Source of the DNA: Bradyrhizobium iriomotense
GTDB taxonomy: Bacteria > Pseudomonadota > Alphaproteobacteria > Rhizobiales > Xanthobacteraceae
DNA: 64,000 nucleotides
Direction: 5' to 3'
NCBI RefSeq assembly: GCF_018130765.1
Contig: NZ_JAFCJZ010000005.1
Location: forward strand, 359,601-423,600
Positions 24,425 through 32,733 of this stretch are shown here, piece by piece. The notes under the pieces are model-generated. The model saw only the letters and a list, made by a program, of their open reading frames with translations, did not search any database and was not told where the DNA came from. Both the position numbers and the translations under genes were made by a program. Within the stretch, counting starts at the first letter, position 1. Every line of letters starts with the position of its first letter.

Positions 24425-25660
24425 ATGCGATCTTCAACTCTGAGCGGCGGCGTCCTCGCCTCCGCACTGGCGCTGTGCCTTGCGGCCCCCGCCTACGCGC
24501 AGTCGAGCGATCCGATCAAGATCGGAATCATTGCCGAGGTGCAGTCGATCGCGGGCGCGGCGACGCCGGGCGGCGCGCAGATCGCCGCCGACGAGATCAA
24601 CGCCAAGGGCGGCATCCTCGGCCGCAAGGTCGAGATCGTCACCTATGACAACAAGAGCTCGTCGGCCGATTCCGTGCGCGCCTTCCAGCGCGCGGTGAGC
24701 GAGGACAAGGTCTCCGCGGTGATCGCGAGTTACATCAGCGAGGTCGTGCTGGCGCTGGAGCCCTGGGCGGCGCGGCTGAAGATGCCGCTGATCACGCCGG
24801 GCGCCGCCTCCAACGAGATCACCAAGGCGATCCACAACGACTATGAGAAGAACAAGTACACCTTCCACGGCTACCTGACCTCGGCCGCCCAGGCCCAGCT
24901 CGTCTGCGACGCCGCCAAGGATCTCCTGGTCGACAAGCTCAAGTTCAAGACCGTCGCGATCATGAGCGAGGACGCCGCCTGGACCAAGCCGCTCGACGTC
25001 GGCTACGAGGCCTGTTTGCCGAAGGCCGGGCTGAAGGTCGTCGAGCATGTGCGCTTCTCGCCCGATACCACGGACTTCACGCCGATCTTCAACAACATCG
25101 AGGGCAAGAAGCCCGACGTGATCGTGACCGGCATCTCGCATGTCGGCGTGCAGCCGACGGTGCAGTGGAAGAACCAGCAGGTGCCGATCCCGATGTTCGG
25201 CATCAGCGCGCAGGCGCTGAGCCCGACCTTCTGGAAGGACACCAATGGCGCCGCCGACGGCATCCCGTCGCTCGCGGTGGCGACGCCCGACGTCGCCGTG
25301 ACCTCCAAGACAAAACCGTTCGCGGCCGCCTTCAAGGCCAAGTTCGGATCGCCGCCGGCCTATACCGGCTACACCGCCTATGATGAGGTCTACATCATCA
25401 CCGACGCGATCAAACGCGCCGGCTCGACCGATCCCGACAAGATGGTCGCCGAGCTCGAGAAGACCGACTACGAGGGCACGATCGGCCAGATCCAGTTCTA
25501 CGGCAAGAACGACGAGTTCACCCACGGCATCAAGTCCGGCGCGGGCACGGTGACCGGTCTCGTCTTCCAGTGGCAGGACGGTAAGCAGGTCGTGGTCTGG
25601 CCCGAGAAGATCGCCGAAGGCAAGATGAAGTTTCCGAACTTCGTGAAGCTCTCGCAGTAA
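24425..25660 (+). CDS. Branched-chain amino acid-type ABC binding protein (LivK family)
   Basis: A 411-residue periplasmic protein with a Sec signal ending APAYAQ and a Peripla_BP_6 fold. Mature sequence starts with KIGIIAEVQSIAGA, and the AADEINAKGGILGRKVEIV segment is typical of the family. AGGAAACG precedes the ATG 39 bases after the ATPase gene, placing it in the liv operon. A terminator hairpin follows (25681-25708), so expression of the second binding protein is partly separated. Confidence 0.92.
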   Translation: MRSSTLSGGVLASALALCLAAPAYAQSSDPIKIGIIAEVQSIAGAATPGGAQIAADEINAKGGILGRKVEIVTYDNKSSSADSVRAFQRAVSEDKVSAVIASYISEVVLALEPWAARLKMPLITPGAASNEITKAIHNDYEKNKYTFHGYLTSAAQAQLVCDAAKDLLVDKLKFKTVAIMSEDAAWTKPLDVGYEACLPKAGLKVVEHVRFSPDTTDFTPIFNNIEGKKPDVIVTGISHVGVQPTVQWKNQQVPIPMFGISAQALSPTFWKDTNGAADGIPSLAVATPDVAVTSKTKPFAAAFKAKFGSPPAYTGYTAYDEVYIITDAIKRAGSTDPDKMVAELEKTDYEGTIGQIQFYGKNDEFTHGIKSGAGTVTGLVFQWQDGKQVVVWPEKIAEGKMKFPNFVKLSQ

Positions 25661-25680
25661 CCGGCTCGCACCGACGTCAG

Positions 25681-25708
25681 GCCCATCGCTCCGCGGGGAG
25701 CGGTGGGC
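25681..25708 (+). terminator. Terminator after the first binding-protein gene
   Basis: A 12 bp stem with a four-base loop (25681-25692 with 25697-25708) is followed by CTTTTCC. It lies 20 bases after the stop codon. Confidence 0.8.
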
Positions 25709-25847
25709 CTTTTCCTTGTCTTTCGCAGATGCGGTGTGCCCTCACCGGCGCCTATCGACCTTGGGCGATGTTGACTTTCCTCACCCGCCTCCCAATACTT
25801 CGCAAAAAATAACAACCAATCATAAGACGGTTTTGAGGGAGGATAGG

Positions 25848-27158
25848 ATGCCGACTTCACGCAGGCAGCTGCTGAAGGGTACGGCGGCTGCCGCCGCCAC
25901 GCTCAGCCTCGATTGGACCAGGGCCCAGGCGCAGGCCGAGAATTTGCGGATCGGCCTGATCTACGACCTCACCGGCCCCTTCGCCGCCGGCGGCTCGGTT
26001 GCCTCGTCAATCGGCGCGCAGATCGCGATCGATCTCGTCAACGAGAAAGGCGGTGTCGGCGGCAAGACCAAGATCGTGCCGGTCGCCGCGGACTCCCAGA
26101 GCAAACCCGACGTTGCGATCAACGAGGCTGAACGCCTGATCAGTCAGGAGAAGATCGACATCCTCAACGGCGTCTATGCGAGCTCGCATGCGGTGCCACT
26201 CGCGGCCAAGGTCGAGCAGCAGAAGAAGATCCTCTGGATCACGACCGCGGTCTCGACCGCCGTGTTCAAGGACAAGAACCTGCAATACGTGTTTCGCGCG
26301 CAGATTCATTCGGACCAGTATGGCCAGGCCTTCGCGAGCTTCATCGCCGAACATGCGCAGGCAAAGCTCGGCATGGACCCCAAGGACGTCAAGGTTGCGC
26401 TGATCCACGAGGACGGCCCCTACGGCGTCGGCGTCGCCGCCGCCGACGAGGCCTATGCCAAGCAGGCCGGCATCCAGGTGGTGCTTCGCGAGGGCTATTC
26501 GGCCGCTGCGCCCGACCTCTCGGTGCTGGTCACGAAGATCAAACGCGCCAAGGCCGACGTGATCTCGCATGCGGGCTACAACCCCGACATCACCCTGTTC
26601 CTGCGCCAGGCCCGCGAGAGCGGATTGCGCTTCAAGATGCTGTTCGGCGCCGGCGCGGGCTACAGCCAGCTCGACAAGCTGCGTGCCACCTTCGGCCCCG
26701 ACATCGACAATTTCTGCAATATCGATCCGGTGCCGGCGCAGCTGCTCGATCCGGCAAAGCTCGCGCCGGGTATCGGCGATCTGATCAACGCGATGGTGAC
26801 GCGCTACAAAGCCAAGACCGGCGCCACCGACGTGCCGCCGCATTGCTCGATGGGCTTCAACCAGACCTGGGTGCTGCTCAACAACGTGCTGCCGGTCGCC
26901 AAGGAGAAATACGGCAGCTTCGAGCCCGAGGCGATCCGCAAGGCCGCACTCGACGTCGACATCCCCGCCGGCGGCACCATCCAGGGCTATGGCGTAAAGT
27001 TCTTCCCGCCGGGCACGCCTCTGTCAGGCCAGAACGAACGCTCGACGCCGGTGGTGATGCAGAACGCGGGCGAGCACATCTCGGTGGTGTGGCCGACCAA
27101 CATCAAGACGCAGGACCCGGTCTTCCCGCTGCCGAAGGGCTCGACCTACGGGGCGTAA
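25848..27158 (+). CDS. Second ABC binding protein, Tat-exported (Peripla_BP_6)
   Basis: A 436-residue binding protein with a twin-arginine signal (SRRQLLKGTAAAAATLS, cleavage near AQAQ). The mature domain begins LRIGLIYDLTGPFAAGGSV and includes the family's AIDLVNEKGGVGGKTKIV segment. The ATG at 25848 is preceded by GGAGGATAGG. It resembles amino-acid or aromatic-compound binding proteins and probably feeds the same LivHM-GF transporter, giving one transporter two substrates. It differs from the first binding protein in export route (Tat versus Sec). Confidence 0.9.
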   Translation: MPTSRRQLLKGTAAAAATLSLDWTRAQAQAENLRIGLIYDLTGPFAAGGSVASSIGAQIAIDLVNEKGGVGGKTKIVPVAADSQSKPDVAINEAERLISQEKIDILNGVYASSHAVPLAAKVEQQKKILWITTAVSTAVFKDKNLQYVFRAQIHSDQYGQAFASFIAEHAQAKLGMDPKDVKVALIHEDGPYGVGVAAADEAYAKQAGIQVVLREGYSAAAPDLSVLVTKIKRAKADVISHAGYNPDITLFLRQARESGLRFKMLFGAGAGYSQLDKLRATFGPDIDNFCNIDPVPAQLLDPAKLAPGIGDLINAMVTRYKAKTGATDVPPHCSMGFNQTWVLLNNVLPVAKEKYGSFEPEAIRKAALDVDIPAGGTIQGYGVKFFPPGTPLSGQNERSTPVVMQNAGEHISVVWPTNIKTQDPVFPLPKGSTYGA

Positions 27159-27436
27159 GCGACGGGGGCGTTCTGCCTGTTGTGGTGAGTTGCTCGCCAG
27201 ATCGGCGAGACGGGTGAGAGGTTCTCGTGACGCGCGAACCTCTCACTGATATTTCGTGTACATATCCCCCTCGTTCGGTGCTCTCTTACCCACCGTCATT
27301 TCGTTTCACGCTGTTTTCACGCCCCGGTTCGATTCCTGGCGCACGATCATCGCGCGCAGGACCGGCTCGCACTGTGGAGCCATCCTGGTGGGATCAGAAA
27401 TTTTTCAGATCGTGAATTCCAGCGATGGGGGTGAAA
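27159..27436. other. Intergenic stretch, nothing recognised
   Basis: I find no gene, hairpin with T-run or repeat here. The composition is less GC-rich than the flanks. Confidence 0.45.
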
Positions 27437-27625
27437 ATGCCCGCCATATTCGAATTGCTCTACAAGGAATTTTGCCGCGCCCGCCTCGCCGAGATGCGCA
27501 AACAGCTTCTGCTCACGGGCAAGCATCCCGAGCTCTCGCGGGCAGCGGACAATCGCTCTGATCCGGACGGCGTCACTGAGACAGACGCGTCGCACGAGGC
27601 AGAGGCGAAGCGCGTCAAGAAATAG
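27437..27625 (+). CDS. Small hypothetical protein (62 aa)
   Basis: A short soluble protein with a helical N-terminal half (PAIFELLYKEFCRARLAEMRKQLL) and a charged C-terminal tail ending KRVKK. The ATG at 27437 is preceded by GGGGGTG; an ATG at 27425 would add four residues. No domain is recognised. The clean amphipathic helix and codon composition support a real gene. Confidence 0.6.
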   Translation: MPAIFELLYKEFCRARLAEMRKQLLLTGKHPELSRAADNRSDPDGVTETDASHEAEAKRVKK

Positions 27626-27683
27626 ACGCCCCTCCTGGCGTCGGCAACATTTCAGGAAGGGAGACGTTTTTCAGGAGGCAACA

Positions 27684-27770
27684 TTGAACACACCCGAATT
27701 CTATACTGCGTCGATCGCCTGCCTCTCTTGCATGACCATTGCGATCATGATGGCCGTCGGGGCCTGGTAG
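27684..27770 (+). CDS. Tiny membrane peptide (28 aa, TTG start)
   Basis: AGGAGG lies five bases before a TTG codon that opens a 28-codon frame. It encodes a short N-terminus (NTPEFYTAS), a hydrophobic segment of about 20 residues containing two Cys and four Met, and ends GAW. The ribosome site is among the strongest in the window. It could be a small single-pass membrane protein; no homologue is known to me. Confidence 0.45.
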   Translation: MNTPEFYTASIACLSCMTIAIMMAVGAW

Positions 27771-27839
27771 ACGACAGTATCGCTCGGACCCCTTCACTTG
27801 TGGGAGAAGCAATGCGAGTACCGGCGGTAAGAGCGCTCG

Positions 27840-29009
27840 TTACAGCACCACCCTTCTTCCTTCCTCCGCCGCCCAGTACCCTGCATAGTTCACCTTGATC
27901 GTCTCGTAGGCCAGCGCGAGATCCGACAGCGGCTGGCGCCCGGTCGCGGCGCATTCCATGAAGTCCTGGATCTCCTGCAGATAGCCGCGCGTCCATTCCT
28001 CCTCGAGGCAGACATATTGCCAGCCGGTTTTGCGGTCGACCTTTTCGGTGATGTAGACGCTCGCGAGCTTCTCCTCGCTGGTCTGATAGCTCATCAGATG
28101 ATTGTTCGGCGTGATGTTGGCGAACAGCGAGCCGCCTGACGTGTAGGTCTCGATCAGATTGCGCACGCCGCCCATGATCATGTCGCCGGAGAACACGGTG
28201 GCCTTGGTGCCGTCTGAGAAGGTGGCCGTGAGCGTGCCCCAGTCCTCGACATCGACGGGATTGGCCTTGATGTAGGCGCGCTCCTCCGGCTTGAGCACGG
28301 CGGTGACGTTGCCGACATCGCCGGTGACGCTGGCGACATGGATGCTCTCGCCGCGCGCCCTGGCCTCGACCTGCTTCAGATACAGCACGGCCGAGAGCGG
28401 ATGGCAGCCCATGCGGATCAGCGAGCCGCCGCCGGTCATCGCCCATTGCGCCGCGTGCGCGGCGTGCGAGCCGGAATGGCTCTCCTCACCCTTCATGAAC
28501 AGGATCTTGTCTTTCGTCGCCTTGATGATCTCCGCGGTCTTGGTCACCGCCGGCGCGTAGATCCAGTCCTCGGCATACATGAAGAGTTTTCCGGTGCGCT
28601 CGATCGCAGCCCGCGTCCTGTCCATCTCTTCGATCACGCGCTCATACATCAGCGCCTTCGGCACGTGCTTGCCGATCGGCTGCGGGTCCCCCTCGCGGCC
28701 GAAATAGCCCGCAAAGGGCTTTTCGCAGATCACGTGCTTGCCGGCCTGCATGCTGGCGACGATCATCTCCGCATGAAGGTTCGGCGGCGTGCAGATGTCG
28801 ATGACGTCGAGCTCCCCGTCCGCGATCAGCTCGGCGAAGCTCCTATAAACACGCGGGATATTGTGATGCCGGGCGAACGCGACGACCTTGTCGCCGCGCG
28901 CAGCGACCGCCGCGACCTCGACGTCCACGCCATAGACGCGCCGGAACGCATACATGTGCAGCTCCGACACGAAGCCGCAGCCGACGAGTCCCACCCTGAT
29001 CCCAGCCAT
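27840..29009 (-). CDS. Gfo/Idh/MocA family oxidoreductase
   Basis: A 389-residue NAD(P)-dependent sugar or inositol-type dehydrogenase. The N-terminal Rossmann fold shows VGLVGCGFVSELH (about 5-17), then DICTPPNLHAE and the EKPFAG catalytic lysine motif near residue 95-100. The C-terminal alpha/beta domain has the GGSLIRMGCHPLSAVLYL stretch with the family's conserved His in the position of the GG-D/H-G-H motif. Substrate is unknown. It is single and convergent with the small genes before it. Confidence 0.9.
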   Translation of the reverse strand: MAGIRVGLVGCGFVSELHMYAFRRVYGVDVEVAAVAARGDKVVAFARHHNIPRVYRSFAELIADGELDVIDICTPPNLHAEMIVASMQAGKHVICEKPFAGYFGREGDPQPIGKHVPKALMYERVIEEMDRTRAAIERTGKLFMYAEDWIYAPAVTKTAEIIKATKDKILFMKGEESHSGSHAAHAAQWAMTGGGSLIRMGCHPLSAVLYLKQVEARARGESIHVASVTGDVGNVTAVLKPEERAYIKANPVDVEDWGTLTATFSDGTKATVFSGDMIMGGVRNLIETYTSGGSLFANITPNNHLMSYQTSEEKLASVYITEKVDRKTGWQYVCLEEEWTRGYLQEIQDFMECAATGRQPLSDLALAYETIKVNYAGYWAAEEGRRVVL

Positions 29010-29052
29010 AGCGCCCCCCTGCTTTGGGCGGCACTATAGCGCGCCCGGAGGG

Positions 29053-29364
29053 CTAATCCACCGAGACGCGCACCACGCCCGCGCTCATCATGCCGAGCGC
29101 GCGGGCGGCCGGCACCGAGAGATCGACGATACGGCCGCGGATGAAGGGACCGCGATCGTTGACGCGGCACTGGATCGTGCGCCCGCTGTAGGACACCCTG
29201 AGCACGCTGCCGAACGGGCGTGTGCGGTGGGCGCAGGTCATTTCGCCTCTGCCGGCCTTTCCATATCCGTAATAGGAGGCAAGCCCGCTTTCGGCTTTTG
29301 CAACGGAGATGAACGCAAGGGATGAAGTCACGAGACCAAGCAATAGAGTCGTCTGCGCGCGCAC
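29053..29364 (-). CDS. RlpA-like double-psi beta-barrel protein
   Basis: A 103-residue exported protein: signal peptide (about 1-25, TTLLLGLVTSSLAFISVAKA), then the DPBB domain with GLASYYGYG, TCAHRTRPFGSVLRV and VNDRGPFIRGRIVDLS. The conserved His and Asp of the RlpA active site are kept, so peptidoglycan lytic transglycosylase activity is possible. It lacks lipobox and SPOR domain. GTG at 29364 with GGGAG upstream is preferred over a TTG 12 codons earlier. A second, lipoprotein homologue is encoded at 49878. Confidence 0.82.
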   Translation of the reverse strand: MRAQTTLLLGLVTSSLAFISVAKAESGLASYYGYGKAGRGEMTCAHRTRPFGSVLRVSYSGRTIQCRVNDRGPFIRGRIVDLSVPAARALGMMSAGVVRVSVD

Positions 29365-29467
29365 GGCACCGCTCCCGGTTGGCCCCGCCCGGCGCTGCAA
29401 ACGTCGCTTTGTTCCCTCAGGTTCCAGGAACCCTGCCGGGAGATGCCGGCAGGGCCATCACAGTTTG

Positions 29468-30313
29468 TTACTGCCGGTGGAACACCAGCGTGCGGACCTC
29501 GATGCTCTCACGGGGTGCGGCATCGGCCGGCGTGGTCGGATCGACGAACGCGGTATGCGGCCCGAAGCGGGTGCGGCCGTCGGTTGCGGAATCGTAGCAC
29601 TTCAGCAGCAGCGCCTCGTCCGGCGTCATCTCGGGGACATAGAACCAGCGGTGGTTCGGATTGTATTTCACCGAATAGGTCTCGCCGCGACGGTTCGGAT
29701 AGATCAGGTCGGAGGCGACGAGATCGTCGGGCGCGACCGTGGTGCCATCAGCCATGGCGAGCGGCGAATCGCGCAAGGGGCCGCGGATCGGCCGCCAGAG
29801 ATTGATCACCTGCACGCGGCCCTTCAGCAGTTCCTCGGCCTCGTCAGGCAGGTGCTCGCAGACGCGGTTGGCACCGGACGTGATGGTCTGATCGACATGG
29901 ACGCGCGTTGCCGGCTGACGCGGGCCGCCGTCGCGAATATCTGGCGCACCTTCGACACGCTTGCGCACGGTGTGATCGAAGATGAAGACGCGGTCAGCCT
30001 TCAGCGTCGCGCGCAGGAAGGCCTCGACGGCGGGATAGTAGACGCTGCGGATTTCCTCGTCGTTGTAATAGTCCTTCACCTGCGTCGGGTGGCGCACCAG
30101 CGCAAAGCCCTCGCGATCCAGCGAGAAATTTTGCGCGATCAGCCGCGCATCGAAGATCGGGACCTGGTGCGGCTCCGGCAGCGACGTGCTCTTGGACTCA
30201 CCCGGCGGCGGATCGAAGGCGTAGGTACGCGGCTTGGCCGTTGTCGGCGCGAGATAGTTGAGTTCGGCGGTGACGAAGGGAAGCGATTCGATTTTTGTTT
30301 CTTGCAGGCCCAT
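29468..30313 (-). CDS. CmcJ/NvfI family oxidoreductase
   Basis: A 281-residue protein of the family named for the cephamycin 7-alpha-methoxylation component CmcJ and fungal NvfI, related to Fe(II)/2-oxoglutarate oxygenases. The HVDQT segment (His-x-Asp, metal ligands) near residue 140, the INLWRPIRGPLRDSPLAM stretch and the distal FGPHTAF histidine followed by ESIEVRTLVF are the expected landmarks. The ATG at 30313 starts the recognisable MGLQETK. Bacterial members mostly have no assigned substrate. It stands alone next to the organosulfur operon. Confidence 0.85.
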   Translation of the reverse strand: MGLQETKIESLPFVTAELNYLAPTTAKPRTYAFDPPPGESKSTSLPEPHQVPIFDARLIAQNFSLDREGFALVRHPTQVKDYYNDEEIRSVYYPAVEAFLRATLKADRVFIFDHTVRKRVEGAPDIRDGGPRQPATRVHVDQTITSGANRVCEHLPDEAEELLKGRVQVINLWRPIRGPLRDSPLAMADGTTVAPDDLVASDLIYPNRRGETYSVKYNPNHRWFYVPEMTPDEALLLKCYDSATDGRTRFGPHTAFVDPTTPADAAPRESIEVRTLVFHRQ

Positions 30314-30667
30314 GGCCGATCTCCCGATGTGGTCGTCGGATTGATTTTTGCGGGGATGACGCGCGGCGCAAGGGAGGCGGCGCAAATAGCAATGAGGGTG
30401 TTGTCGTCAGCGCGAAATGCAGAAGGAATATTTCGAGGAAGGCGACTGCGCTGGAAGCCACCGCCTCTCCTCACGAGTCCTTGAGGTCCCCGTGAGAGCG
30501 TTTCTTCCTTCTCCCCTTGTGGGAGAAGGTGGCGCAAGCGCCGGATGAGGGGTATCTATCCGCGAGTTCGACCGCGAGAGATGAGGACGCGGAGAGAACC
30601 CCTCACCCGTCTCGCCGCTGGCGCGGCGAGCCACCCTCTCCCACAAGGGGAGAGGGTGAAGCGCGCG
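30314..30667. other. Intergenic stretch dominated by a palindromic repeat
   Basis: No gene is supported between the CmcJ-like gene and the sulfonate operon. The inverted element at 30507-30658 occupies the part next to the operon's end and could act as its transcription stop. Confidence 0.6.
30507..30658. repeat. Palindromic repeat of the CTCCCCTTGTGGGAG type
   Basis: Begins CCTTCTCCCCTTGTGGGAGA and ends with its inverse (CTCTCCCACAAGGGGAGAGG), with a second inner inversion around GATGAGGGG/CCCCTCACC. The same family appears at 42178-42418 and in related form at 45234-45394 and 56692-56818. Confidence 0.85.
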
Positions 30668-31606
30668 CTACAATCCCGCCTTCCCGATCGCATCCGCGAA
30701 CGAGCGGTCGACGATCTCCGCTGCATCGAGCTTCTGCTTGATCAGGCCCCAGCGGAAATAGAGGTCGATGGTGCTCTGCTCGTCCGCGACCACGCCGTCA
30801 TCGATCGGCGCGATCCGGATCTTTGCGCGCGACAGCCAGTTCTGCGGCACGGCGGTCGGGATGTTCATCAGCTTGCCCCAGGTCGCGGCGTAGCTGTCGA
30901 CATTGTTCAGCGACCACGCCCGCGCCGCGGTGAGGCGGCGGATGAAGTCGGTCAGCTCCGCGCGCTTGTCCCTGATAGCGTCGGGCCGCGCCACCTGGAA
31001 GCTCAGGCCCGGCGTGAGGCCTTCCGACGTGATGATGCGGCGCGACCTGAACAGCACCTCCTCCTGGCTGACATACGGTTCCCACGTCGACCACGCATCG
31101 ACCGAGCCCTGCGTATAGGCGATCTTGGCGTCGGAGGGCGCGAGGAATGCGATCTGCACGTCGCTCGCACTCCAGCCGTTCTTCTCCAGCGCGGCAAGGA
31201 TCAGTTGATGGCCGATCGAGCCGCGGCCGGTTGCGATCTTCTTAGCGCGCAAATCGGCAAAACTCTTGATCGGCAAATTCTCCGGCACGAGGATCGCGAG
31301 CCCCTCGCGCGTCTGCCGGATCGCGGCGATCGCCTTCACCGGCGCGCCGGAGGCGGCAGCAAAGGTGAAGGGCGCGTCGCCAACGAGGCCGGTCTCGATC
31401 GCGCCGGCGCTCAGCGCCTCCAGCAGCGGCGCTGCCGCCGGAAACTCCTTCCACTCGATCTTGTACGGCACATCCTTGAGCTGGCCTGCCGCTTCCATCA
31501 CGGCCTGCGCATTGCCCTTCTGGTCCCCGACGCGCAGGGTGGTTTGCGCCGCCGCCAGCTCGAGCGAACCGAACAGCAGCGCGCCGGCCAGCATGAGGCG
31601 GATCAT
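30668..31606 (-). CDS. ssuA: Sulfonate-type ABC substrate-binding protein (SsuA-like)
   Basis: A 312-residue periplasmic binding protein with signal peptide ending ELAAAQ, then TTLRVGDQKGNAQAV. The VPYKIEWKEFPAAAPLLEAL and GSVDAWSTWEPYVS segments are typical of aliphatic sulfonate binding proteins. Its start overlaps the stop of the SsuD-like gene (ATGA), so it is the last gene of the operon. It is paralogous to the divergent 37270 protein. Substrate is likely an alkanesulfonate or similar organosulfur compound. Confidence 0.9.
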   Translation of the reverse strand: MIRLMLAGALLFGSLELAAAQTTLRVGDQKGNAQAVMEAAGQLKDVPYKIEWKEFPAAAPLLEALSAGAIETGLVGDAPFTFAAASGAPVKAIAAIRQTREGLAILVPENLPIKSFADLRAKKIATGRGSIGHQLILAALEKNGWSASDVQIAFLAPSDAKIAYTQGSVDAWSTWEPYVSQEEVLFRSRRIITSEGLTPGLSFQVARPDAIRDKRAELTDFIRRLTAARAWSLNNVDSYAATWGKLMNIPTAVPQNWLSRAKIRIAPIDDGVVADEQSTIDLYFRWGLIKQKLDAAEIVDRSFADAIGKAGL

Positions 31607-32703
31607 TCTGCCGCCTCGCCGCGAACCACCTGGCGCTTGGCAACCAGCTCGCGCGTCAGCGGGATCAGCTCGCGGCCATATTCGATGGCATCGATCAGCG
31701 GATCGAAGCCACGGATCAGGAAATGGCTGATGCCGAGGTCGTAATAGTCGCCGAAGACCTCGGCGACCTGCTCGGGCGTACCCACAAGCGCGGTCGTGTT
31801 GCTGTTAGCGCCGGTGAGCTTTGCGATCTCGGTCCAGAGCCGCTTGTCGATCCGGCTGCCCTGGTCGGCCAGCGCGAGCAGGCGCCGCGCGCCGGCGGTG
31901 GCATGGCCGTCGGCGGGCTTGCGATACCCCGTCTTGTCCTGCAGCGCAGTGGCGCGCGCCAGAATCTCTTCCGCCTTTTCCCAGGCCAGCTTCTCGGTCG
32001 GGGCGATGATCGGCCGCACCGAGAGGCTGAAGCGCGGCGTCGGCCGCCCCTGCCGGACCGCCGCGTTGTGCACGCGGGAGGTGACGTCGCGCACCTGCGC
32101 ATAGGACTCACCCCACAGCGCAAAGGTGTCGGCGTGCTTGCCGGCGACGTCGATCGCCGCGTCCGAGGCGCCGCCGAAATAGACGCGGATGCCTTCGGGA
32201 CGATACGGCTTCACCTGCGAGAAGGCGTTCTCGACCTGGTAGTACTTGCCCTTGTAGCTGAACGGCTTGTCGCTGGTCCATTCCAGCTTGAGCACGTCGA
32301 GGAATTCGGAGGTGCGGGCGTAGCGCTCGTCCTTGTCGTCGAGCGTATTGCCGTCCTGCCGGAGCTCGGTGGCGTTGCCGCCGGTGATGACATGGAGCGC
32401 AACGCGGCCACGGGAAAACTGGTCGAGCACCGCGAACTGACGCGCCAGCAATGTCGGCGCGGTGAAGCCGGGCCGCTGCGCGATCAGCACGTTGAGGCGC
32501 TCGGTGTGGTTCAACACGTGCTGCGCGACCTGGAGCGCATCCGGCGTCGTCGAGTGGAACGCCAGCAGCGCCCGATCAAAACCGGCGTTCTCATGCGCCT
32601 TCGCCACCGTATCGATGTGGGTGGGATTGAGGATCGGACCTTCGCGGACGACGGTTTCGGACGAATTGTTGTTGCTGATGAAGCCGATGAACTCGATCGA
32701 CAT
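31603..32703 (-). CDS. ssuD: LLM-class FMNH2-dependent monooxygenase (SsuD-like)
   Basis: A 366-residue luciferase-like TIM-barrel enzyme that would cleave C-S bonds of sulfonates, releasing sulfite. Landmarks are EFIGFISNNNSSE at the N-terminus, AQRPGFTAPTLLARQFA, HVITGGNATELRQDG and the GRPTPRFSLSVRPI segment. GGGAGACG precedes the ATG. It sits between the acyl-CoA-dehydrogenase-like gene and ssuA in one operon. A flavin reductase partner is not encoded in the window, so FMNH2 must come from elsewhere. Confidence 0.92.
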   Translation of the reverse strand: MSIEFIGFISNNNSSETVVREGPILNPTHIDTVAKAHENAGFDRALLAFHSTTPDALQVAQHVLNHTERLNVLIAQRPGFTAPTLLARQFAVLDQFSRGRVALHVITGGNATELRQDGNTLDDKDERYARTSEFLDVLKLEWTSDKPFSYKGKYYQVENAFSQVKPYRPEGIRVYFGGASDAAIDVAGKHADTFALWGESYAQVRDVTSRVHNAAVRQGRPTPRFSLSVRPIIAPTEKLAWEKAEEILARATALQDKTGYRKPADGHATAGARRLLALADQGSRIDKRLWTEIAKLTGANSNTTALVGTPEQVAEVFGDYYDLGISHFLIRGFDPLIDAIEYGRELIPLTRELVAKRQVVRGEAAE

Positions 32704-32733
32704 GATCGTCTCCCTGATTGTTTTCCGGAAAAG

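Noticed and set aside
29431..29454. Hairpin CCCTGCCGG/GCCGGCAGGG between the RlpA-like and CmcJ-like genes
   Set aside because: No T-run follows on either strand; it could be a terminator but the support is too thin to annotate.
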